Made by a program: the position numbers and the translations under genes. The notes beneath the pieces are model-generated. The model was not told the DNA's origin. It did no database searches and saw only the letters and a program-made list of their open reading frames with translations. From NCBI GenBank assembly GCA_014802335.1, contig JAAVCL010000003.1, forward strand, positions 1 through 64,000: DNA of 64,000 bases, written 5' to 3'. Each line of letters begins with the position of its first letter. Within the stretch, counting starts at the first letter, position 1. Below are positions 53,870 to 61,022 of the stretch, piece by piece. This DNA is from Bacteroides sp. (lineage in GTDB: Bacteria > Bacteroidota > Bacteroidia > Bacteroidales > Muribaculaceae).

Positions 53870-55636
53870 ATGTATAACAAACTAAAAATTAAAACTATGC
53901 TAAAAGATTCTTTAAAAACGAATAAAGTAGTGGCGGCCAATAGTGACTCGGGAAGCAGCGAGGATTCTACATATAAATATAAGAACCCTACCCCAGGTGA
54001 AATTCCTATAATTGGCTATTTGGTATCCCATAACAAAAGTTTTGAACTTAAGAATGTAAATCCTCAAGATATAAAAGTTGAGGAAAATTTCACTCCCTAC
54101 GTCCCCGACGAACCGGGGAATCCAACTGAATTGGATGATCGGCAGAATGTTCTGAATTTTTCCGCTGCCGGATGTAATCTCGCTTTAAATGGAGTAGTCA
54201 CAAATAAGGACACTAACTATATAGAACTTCAAAAATATGCTTACAACAAATTGGGATTGATTGTGTCTAATATAGGAAAGTTATGTGCAGAACCGGTTGC
54301 TAATAATACCAATAATGAAGGTCCTTTCGAAAGTTTTATAAATGCATTTAAAGCTGATTCTAATATAGAAGATGATAAATATAAAAAGGTTGCAGCTTTT
54401 CTATTATGTGATGAACCTTCTCTGGAGCTATTAGAGGGTAGTGAATATATTAATTCAAATACCCTGTCCTTTTATTACAAACGGCTTGTAGAGAAATGTA
54501 CCCCGGAAGGTTTGGATGCATTAGTGCTTATAAACCTGGTTGCTATTCATGGAAAAAATAGGACTGCAACTGAGTATCAACGTTATCTGGATGCTTACGA
54601 GGTAAATTTTAATCCATTGTTTTATTCTGTTGATGTATATCCGATTCTTCAGTGGAATCCTTTGGTAATTACAGAAAATAGCCTAAGTGGAATGAGCAGC
54701 TCCCTGCGCGCGGGTGAGATTGTGCAAGTGCATGAGCGCTTTTACAGAACGCTGGAAATGGTCTCGGCCCAAGCGCGCAATAATAATAATAAGCCATTTT
54801 GGTATTATCCGCTTGTCGGTGAGCATTTTAATCATAATAGTTTTTATTATCCCGCTCAAAAAGAAGAGTATATGCGGTACTCCATATTCACCGCTTTGGC
54901 CTATGGTGCTAAGGGAGTGGTATTATGGCGTATGCTGGAGAATATAGACGATAGGAAAAATCTATTTCTGGTACATGACCACGCTGATTATAACCCCGAA
55001 AGCTATATGCGTCATCCTATTAATGCTGACCGCACTCGCAGTCCGTTCTGGTATTATGTGAGACGCATAATCAGGGAAATTAAGCGTTATGAGTCTATTT
55101 TCCTTAATTCTAAGGTGGTCGATACCTTTCATACGGGACTTGAGAAAATGGCAGATTATGCTCAATCTATTTATGACCCTTCAACACCAGGTGTACTTCC
55201 GTACGTGAAACATGGCTGGGCGCCGGGGGTAGAAAATCCAATCCCTCCTGAAACTCGCACAGCCGAGGTCTGGGGACTCAGACCGTTGAATTCTGACAGT
55301 AGGACTGTTTTTAAATCGATAGAGAGTCCAGAAGAAGGCTTCGGTGTTCTTGTTTCTCATTTGGAAGATGACAACAATGCAGAAGATCAACAAGAGCAAA
55401 AGAAAAACGCACAATCCCCGGTTAAAAAAAATTATTATATGGTGGTGAATCATGATGCTGCCAATGCCCAAAAGATTCGCATCAATTTCTTGAGCGGATA
55501 TAAGATTAAGGAGCTGACACCTCGCAGTTCAAATAATATCATCATTAATAATGAGATAAACACAACAACCACAAGTAGTATTGAACGACTGTTGGCACCG
55601 GGAGGCTATATTATTTTTCAACAGATAAATGATTAG
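53870..55636 (+). CDS. glycosidase-like TIM-barrel protein
   Basis: A 588-residue protein; the ATG at 53870 is preferred to an upstream GTG that overlaps the previous gene. No signal peptide is seen, unusual for such proteins in Bacteroidota. Barrel motifs are AAFLLCDEPSLELL (candidate acid), YSVDVYPILQWNP, NKPFWYYPLVGEH, and EYMRYSIFTALAYGAKGVVLWRM. The C-terminal beta domain ends in APGGYIIFQQ. It looks like a GH42/GH5-clan relative, but I cannot assign a family. Eight bases separate it from its paralogue upstream. Both genes sit between the inverted BspA arms. Confidence 0.5.
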   Translation: MYNKLKIKTMLKDSLKTNKVVAANSDSGSSEDSTYKYKNPTPGEIPIIGYLVSHNKSFELKNVNPQDIKVEENFTPYVPDEPGNPTELDDRQNVLNFSAAGCNLALNGVVTNKDTNYIELQKYAYNKLGLIVSNIGKLCAEPVANNTNNEGPFESFINAFKADSNIEDDKYKKVAAFLLCDEPSLELLEGSEYINSNTLSFYYKRLVEKCTPEGLDALVLINLVAIHGKNRTATEYQRYLDAYEVNFNPLFYSVDVYPILQWNPLVITENSLSGMSSSLRAGEIVQVHERFYRTLEMVSAQARNNNNKPFWYYPLVGEHFNHNSFYYPAQKEEYMRYSIFTALAYGAKGVVLWRMLENIDDRKNLFLVHDHADYNPESYMRHPINADRTRSPFWYYVRRIIREIKRYESIFLNSKVVDTFHTGLEKMADYAQSIYDPSTPGVLPYVKHGWAPGVENPIPPETRTAEVWGLRPLNSDSRTVFKSIESPEEGFGVLVSHLEDDNNAEDQQEQKKNAQSPVKKNYYMVVNHDAANAQKIRINFLSGYKIKELTPRSSNNIIINNEINTTTTSSIERLLAPGGYIIFQQIND

Positions 55637-55645
55637 AATCCTTTT

Positions 55646-55700
55646 AAAATTCCCGGATTTTAGGAATACGATAAATAATTCCTAAAATCCGGGAATTATA
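55646..55700 (+). terminator. 20-bp perfect hairpin after the glycosidase-like pair
   Basis: Arms at 55648-55667 and 55678-55697 are perfect complements over 20 bases. The T run after it is weak (ATAATATAATAATTTT). It also marks the inner edge of the right inverted arm. Confidence 0.75.
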
Positions 55701-55710
55701 ATATAATAAT

Positions 55711-55741
55711 TTTGATAAGTACACTTAATTTTGTATATTTG
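55711..55741 (+). promoter_or_regulatory. promoter of BspA copies 3 and 4
   Basis: TTTG at 55711-55714 and TATATTTG at 55734-55741 are 19 bases apart; leader of about 130 nt. Confidence 0.75.
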
Positions 55742-55876
55742 TTGCCGAAACGATTCTTAACAATTAGTGGGTGCTGAAATATAAATAAGATCGATATGGG
55801 AGATACAGATATTTTGAGGCAGAAGTCCGTTTCCTCTGAATCATTATTTATAGCCACTACCAAAAAAGCTAAAGCC

Positions 55877-57241
55877 ATGCAAAGAAAGAATATTAGTGTC
55901 ATAATGCGGTGTATGATAGTTAGCTTATTACTGAGTATAGGACTGCTTAATAGTGCTGCGCAAATCTGGATTGACGATTTTAGGTATATAGTCCTTTCAG
56001 AAGAGGATAGGACCGTTGCAGTAGATCTTATGAAAGATGTATCGGGTAATAAGCAAGAGTATGTAATACCTGATATAGTAAATATAGATGGTATTGACTA
56101 CACGGTAACGACAATACGTAAAATCAAACCCCGAGTTTATAATGGAACAATATCCTTAACAGTACCTGCAACAGTAAAATACATTGAAGAATGGGCATTT
56201 GCATCCTTTTTTGATTTAAGACATATAGAATTTGAATGTGACAGACTGGAAGAAGTTGGAGCGAGTGCATTCTGGGGCTGTGAAAACTTGAGTTCTTTCG
56301 ATTTTTCCAAACTACCATCCGACCCGGAAAAGGTAGGAAATGGAGTTTTCTATAGGTCGGGCATTACCGAAGTTGAATGGCCGGAATATCTTGCGGTTGT
56401 ACCGGAGAAGATGTTTTTTAATTCTGCGGTTACTAAATTAAAATTGCCACCAACTGTTACAACCGTCTCAACGGCGGCTTTTACGTTGTGCAAAATTGAT
56501 ACTCTTTCTATTCCCGATAATGTCGTGTTGAGGGAACAGGCTTTTGCATGTAACTTTGATTTGAAAGAACTAAGATTGGGAGAAGGATGCCATTTGTATG
56601 CAACTTGCCTGAGCTACAATTCTGATCTGGAGAAAATAGTGTTGCCTTCAGGCACCCGGATTTATGGTTGTCCTTTTTTCGACATGCTGAATCTCTGTGA
56701 GCTCGAGCTTGCAGCTGATGTGGAATTTTATAACGGAGCACAACTTTTAGCACTGGATAGCGACATGATATATTATGTTAGGGATAATGATTTAGGTGAA
56801 TATTTATCTCCGGAATTTCACTATAGCAGTAATCCGATTGAACATGGGAGCTTGTATGAAGGTTATGGAAGAGTCTCTCCGAATTGGAAACAATATGTTA
56901 AAAAGGTTATATATCACACGGATGCTCCTCAATATATAGGAGACTATGACATCGTGCGTCAGAAGGATTATGACACCGCAACGCTATATGTCGAACCCAA
57001 GGGACTGAACAGAGCAAGGGTTATAAACCCCTGGAAAAACTTTCATAATATCGCACCGTTAGATATTGTGACCGGGATTGAGAATACAGACTTGGATTCT
57101 GCGGAAGAGGCCGGTGCGGAATTCGGATGTTGCGGTTATTATACCCTCAGCGGAGTATACGTAGGAGACAATTTCGATAGTCTTAGCCGCGGAGTTTACA
57201 TCTCGCGCACTACTGACGGTATCCGTAAAATCATAAAATGA
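55877..57241 (+). CDS. BspA-type leucine-rich-repeat surface protein (copy 3)
   Basis: A 454-residue protein taken from the ATG at 55877, matching the start of its paralogue (MQRKNISVIMRC against MERKTISVVMRC). The longer frame runs into the conserved leader. It has a signal peptide, an N-terminal domain (IDDFRYIVLSEEDRTVAVDL), LRR_5 repeats (IEFECDRLEEVGASAF, GITEVEWPEYLAVVPEKMF) and a T9SS-like tail (LSRGVYISRTTDGIRKIIK). It is the intact form of copy 2, with one LRR module in place of five. Copy 4 follows by 21 bases. Confidence 0.85.
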   Translation: MQRKNISVIMRCMIVSLLLSIGLLNSAAQIWIDDFRYIVLSEEDRTVAVDLMKDVSGNKQEYVIPDIVNIDGIDYTVTTIRKIKPRVYNGTISLTVPATVKYIEEWAFASFFDLRHIEFECDRLEEVGASAFWGCENLSSFDFSKLPSDPEKVGNGVFYRSGITEVEWPEYLAVVPEKMFFNSAVTKLKLPPTVTTVSTAAFTLCKIDTLSIPDNVVLREQAFACNFDLKELRLGEGCHLYATCLSYNSDLEKIVLPSGTRIYGCPFFDMLNLCELELAADVEFYNGAQLLALDSDMIYYVRDNDLGEYLSPEFHYSSNPIEHGSLYEGYGRVSPNWKQYVKKVIYHTDAPQYIGDYDIVRQKDYDTATLYVEPKGLNRARVINPWKNFHNIAPLDIVTGIENTDLDSAEEAGAEFGCCGYYTLSGVYVGDNFDSLSRGVYISRTTDGIRKIIK

Positions 57242-57262
57242 CGAAAACGACTTTAATCAGAT

Positions 57263-58630
57263 ATGAAAAGAGAGATTATGCGGAACATTATCAGGGCAAT
57301 TGTAATTTGCCTGTTGCCTTGTATGGGCAGCCTGCAAAGCATTGGTGCCAACACAAGCAATACGACCGAATCTGAAAGCGTATCAATTGACGGATTCATC
57401 TATACCATCCTCTCGGAAAAGGAGAAGACAGCATCAGTGCGCTTGCCCTGTGAGGAAACAGAAATAAGAGAAGAAATGTCTATCATGCCAAGGGTGGAAA
57501 TAGGCAACACCACATATACTGTCACAACTATTGATTACATAGCCCCGGTTGTAAAAACTCTTAACGTACCCCCTTCGGTTACATCTATTGAAGGAGAAGC
57601 TTTCATGGACAACACGATAATCGAAATTATAAATATCCGAGCAAACAGACTTAAAAAGATAGGGTATGGAGCATTTGGATATTGTTCAAACCTTAAAACA
57701 TTCGACTTCAGCAAGCTGCCTGATGATATAAGTTATATAGGAGGGCAAGTTTTTATACAGTCCGGTTTGGAGGAAGTGGAGTGGCCCGATGATCTTTCAG
57801 AGATACCAAAATGTATGTTTACCGGCTCTCCAATTAAAAAAATTAATTTACCACCTACGGTGAAACGTATTGGCAAATGTGCTTTCAGCTTTACACAATT
57901 AGACAGTGTAAGTATTCCTGCAAATGTCACGATAGAGGAAGAGGCATTCAGCAATAATTTCTATATGAAGAAATTTACTCTTGGAGAAGGCTGTGAACTC
58001 AAGGACGGTGCATTTGCAGATAATTGTGAAATGGAAAAAATAGTTTTGCCCGAGCGAACTAAAATTTACGGCTCTCCTTTCTACCATGTGCTCAACCTCA
58101 GAGAAGTCCATATTGCGGGGAGCGTATTTTTTGACCAAAATTCCTATCTTACAAAAAGATTAAAGACTTTCCCGTCAAGGCGGTTTCCTGTTTTTCATGA
58201 TAAATATTATGAACACTATTTTCCTGAATGTTTTCATTATAGTCCGTTATACTTTGGCTCCATGGACCCGGAATATAAACAGAATTTGTCTACAATCATA
58301 TATAACACTGATGAGCCGGCACTTTTGATAAACAATCATTTTATGAGAACGAGTGATTATGATTCGGCGACTCTATACGTAAAACCGGAAGGTGTCGAGA
58401 CCGCGCGCAATTTTGAACCATGGTGTTTATTTAGCGCTATCAAGCCGATAGAAATAGTGACGGGAATTGATGAGATCGAAACGGATTCATGTTCGGGAAG
58501 TGAATATGCGCCGGGTGTATACGGTTATTATACACTGAGCGGAGTATACATGGGAGAGAGCTTCGAAAGTCTTGGACGCGGCGTTTACATCTCACGCACT
58601 GCCGACGGTATCCGTAAAATCATGAAATGA
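57263..58630 (+). CDS. BspA-type leucine-rich-repeat surface protein (copy 4)
   Basis: A 455-residue paralogue of copy 1, nearly identical in its first 280 residues and more diverged at 290-370. Signal peptide, LRR repeats (SVTSIEGEAF, LKKIGYGAFGYCSNLKTFDF) and a T9SS-like tail (LGRGVYISRTADGIRKIMK) are all present. It forms the outer end of the right arm of the inverted duplication, just before the tRNA-Pro promoter. Confidence 0.85.
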   Translation: MKREIMRNIIRAIVICLLPCMGSLQSIGANTSNTTESESVSIDGFIYTILSEKEKTASVRLPCEETEIREEMSIMPRVEIGNTTYTVTTIDYIAPVVKTLNVPPSVTSIEGEAFMDNTIIEIINIRANRLKKIGYGAFGYCSNLKTFDFSKLPDDISYIGGQVFIQSGLEEVEWPDDLSEIPKCMFTGSPIKKINLPPTVKRIGKCAFSFTQLDSVSIPANVTIEEEAFSNNFYMKKFTLGEGCELKDGAFADNCEMEKIVLPERTKIYGSPFYHVLNLREVHIAGSVFFDQNSYLTKRLKTFPSRRFPVFHDKYYEHYFPECFHYSPLYFGSMDPEYKQNLSTIIYNTDEPALLINNHFMRTSDYDSATLYVKPEGVETARNFEPWCLFSAIKPIEIVTGIDEIETDSCSGSEYAPGVYGYYTLSGVYMGESFESLGRGVYISRTADGIRKIMK

Positions 58631-58643
58631 AGTTGACTGAAAA

Positions 58644-58675
58644 TTTGGAGAAAAAAGAAAAAAGTGTTATCTTTG
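58644..58675 (+). promoter_or_regulatory. promoter of tRNA-Pro
   Basis: TTTGG from 58644 and TATCTTTG at 58668-58675 are spaced by 20 bases after the TTTG. Confidence 0.85.
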
Positions 58676-58691
58676 CAGACGCAAAGAAAAT

Positions 58692-58765
58692 CGGGGTGTA
58701 GCACAGTTGGTTAGCGCGCTACGTTCGGGACGTAGAGGTCGGGCGTTCGAGTCGCCTCACCCCGA
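58692..58765 (+). tRNA. tRNA-Pro (CGG)
   Basis: The cloverleaf folds: acceptor CGGGGTG with CACCCCG, anticodon stem CTACG/CGTAG, loop TTCGGGA with anticodon CGG, T stem GGGCG/CGCCT with one G-T pair and loop TTCGAGT. The discriminator is A and no CCA is encoded. Confidence 0.96.
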
Positions 58766-58767
58766 CA

Positions 58768-58809
58768 GGAAGCCGGAGAGCTGCAAGGTTCCCCGGCTTC
58801 TTAATTTTT
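58768..58809 (+). terminator. intrinsic terminator of tRNA-Pro
   Basis: GAAGCCGG at 58769-58776 pairs with CCGGCTTC at 58793-58800, followed by TTAATTTTT. Confidence 0.85.
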
Positions 58810-58874
58810 ATTAACGCTGCCGGCCTAATCCAAAATTTCGAACGCATACCATACAATCCGATAGGAAAAATAAT

Positions 58875-58904
58875 GAAGTCGTTTAAACTTTTTACAACGA
58901 CTTC
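58875..58904 (+). promoter_or_regulatory. hairpin upstream of metG
   Basis: GAAGTCGTT (58875-58883) pairs with AACGACTTC (58896-58904), 62 bases before the metG start. It may be a leader structure or an operator. No clear promoter was found between the tRNA-Pro terminator and metG. Confidence 0.4.
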
Positions 58905-58966
58905 AAAAGTAAACACATTCTTAAGTTTCAAGAAAAAACTTAAAACCAAATATCGAATATACATAA

Positions 58967-61006
58967 ATGAAAGAATTTAAACGCACACTCATCACCACCG
59001 CACTCCCCTACGCAAACGGCCCGGTGCATATCGGCCACCTTGCCGGGGTTTATGTTCCGGCTGATATTTATGCACGCTACATGCGTCTTCAAGGCCGTGA
59101 GGTTCTGCTGATTGGCGGCAGCGACGAACATGGTGTGCCTATCACCATAAAGGCACGCAACGAGGGTGTCACTCCGCAGGATATAGTGGATCGTTATCAT
59201 AAAATCATCAAGGATTCTTTTGAAGAGTTCGGGATTTCTTTTGATGTTTACGGGCGCACCACTTCCGACACACATCGGCGCGTGGCCTCTGAATTTTTCC
59301 GCAAGCTCTATGATAAAGGTGAGTTTATCGAGAAAACGTCAATGCAACTCTATGACGAGGAAGCAGGCCAATTTCTTGCCGACCGCTATGTTACGGGCAC
59401 GTGTCCGCATTGCGGCCGAGAGGGTGCATACGGCGACCAATGCGAAGCGTGCGGCACTTCGTTGAACGCCACCGACCTGATTGATCCGCGTTCCACAATT
59501 ACCGGCTCGATCCCGGTGATGAGAGAAACAAAGCATTATTACCTTCCTCTCGACAAGTGGCAACCCGAGCTTGAAAAATGGATTCTCGAGGATCACAAGG
59601 AGTGGAAGACTAACGTTTACGGCCAATGCAAGTCGTGGCTCGACATGGGGCTGCAGCCTCGCGCCGTGAGCCGAGACCTTGACTGGGGAATACCCGTGCC
59701 CGTTGAGGGCAACGAGGGCAAAGTGCTGTACGTGTGGTTTGACGCCCCTATCGGTTACATCTCAAATACCATCGACCTGGTGGGTGATGATTATACCAAA
59801 TGGTGGAAAGATCCCGAAACCCGCATGCTGCACTTTATCGGTAAAGACAATATCGTGTTCCATTGCATCGTTTTCCCATCCATGCTGATGGCCGACGGCA
59901 CTTATAATCTCCCCGATAATGTGCCGGCCAATGAATTCCTCAATCTTGAGGATGACAAAATTTCAACCTCGCGCAACTGGGCGGTATGGCTGCACGAGTA
60001 TCTGCAGGATTTCCCGGGCAAACAAGACGTGCTGCGCTATGTGCTGACCGCCAATGCCCCCGAAACGAAAGATAATAACTTCACATGGAAAGATTTCCAG
60101 GCGCGTAACAACAGCGAATTGGTGGCGATTCTCGGAAATTTCGTGAATCGTGCAATTGTGCTGACCCATAAATACTTCGATGGCATTGTTCCGGCGCCCG
60201 GAGAACTCACCGAAACAGAAACCACCCTCATCGAGGAAGTAAAGAAGCTGAAAGAGGAGTTGACCGAGGCTCTCGACACATTCCATTTCCGCGAAGCCCT
60301 GCGCCTGGCGATGGATATGGCCCGCGCCGGCAATAAATATCTGCAGGACACCGAACCCTGGAAAGTGGCAAAGACCGACATGCCACGCACGGCCACCATT
60401 CTTAACACTGCAATCCAAATGTGTGCCAACCTTTCGATTGCATTCGAACCGTTCCTGCCATTCATGTCTGCAAAATTAGTCAAGATGCTCGGCGGCGACA
60501 AGATAAGCTGGGATATGCTCGGCTGTTTCGATCTTGTGCCGGCCGGAGCAAAGATTGGCGAGCCGGAGCTACTGTTTGAAAAGATTGAGGATTCGACTGT
60601 TGAGGCACAAGTGCAGAAACTGCTTGACACAAAGAAAGCCAACGAATTGAAGGCATGGAAACCGGAGCCCGTGAAGCCTGACGTGGACTTCGAGACATTC
60701 GAGAAGACTGACATCCGCGTTGGCAAGGTTCTGGAGTGTTCAAAAGTAAAGAAATCGAAGAAACTGCTGCAATTCCTCATTGACGACGGCATGGAGAAGC
60801 GCACCATCCTGAGTGGAATCGCTCTGAGCTATCCCGACCCCTCGGTGTTGGTAGGCAAGGAGATATGCTTCATAGCCAACTTCCCTGTGCGCAAAATGAT
60901 GGGAATTGACTCACAAGGTATGATTCTTTCGGCAGTGAATCCTGATGGCACCTTAACTGTTATCTCTCCGTCGGCTCCGGTTGTTCCCGGCGCTCAAGTG
61001 GGATAA
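58967..61006 (+). CDS. metG: methionyl-tRNA synthetase
   Basis: A 679-residue class I synthetase charging tRNA-Met. Motifs in order: [15 protein letters not shown] (HIGH at 22-25), [13 protein letters not shown], a zinc knuckle with CPHC and CEAC near 142-158, [28 protein letters not shown], the KMSKS-equivalent KISTS near 330, the anticodon-binding helices, and a C-terminal tRNA-binding OB domain ([14 protein letters not shown] to PGAQVG, about 575-679) that usually dimerises the enzyme. Length fits the MetG form with fused C-terminal domain. It is convergent with the AsmA-like gene; the stops are 16 bases apart. Confidence 0.96.
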   Translation: MKEFKRTLITTALPYANGPVHIGHLAGVYVPADIYARYMRLQGREVLLIGGSDEHGVPITIKARNEGVTPQDIVDRYHKIIKDSFEEFGISFDVYGRTTSDTHRRVASEFFRKLYDKGEFIEKTSMQLYDEEAGQFLADRYVTGTCPHCGREGAYGDQCEACGTSLNATDLIDPRSTITGSIPVMRETKHYYLPLDKWQPELEKWILEDHKEWKTNVYGQCKSWLDMGLQPRAVSRDLDWGIPVPVEGNEGKVLYVWFDAPIGYISNTIDLVGDDYTKWWKDPETRMLHFIGKDNIVFHCIVFPSMLMADGTYNLPDNVPANEFLNLEDDKISTSRNWAVWLHEYLQDFPGKQDVLRYVLTANAPETKDNNFTWKDFQARNNSELVAILGNFVNRAIVLTHKYFDGIVPAPGELTETETTLIEEVKKLKEELTEALDTFHFREALRLAMDMARAGNKYLQDTEPWKVAKTDMPRTATILNTAIQMCANLSIAFEPFLPFMSAKLVKMLGGDKISWDMLGCFDLVPAGAKIGEPELLFEKIEDSTVEAQVQKLLDTKKANELKAWKPEPVKPDVDFETFEKTDIRVGKVLECSKVKKSKKLLQFLIDDGMEKRTILSGIALSYPDPSVLVGKEICFIANFPVRKMMGIDSQGMILSAVNPDGTLTVISPSAPVVPGAQVG

Positions 61007-61022
61007 CAACCTGCCCGGAGGG

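Noticed and set aside
48307..58630. CRISPR array in the repetitive region
   Set aside because: Repeats are coding LRR modules of 213 bp without spacers.
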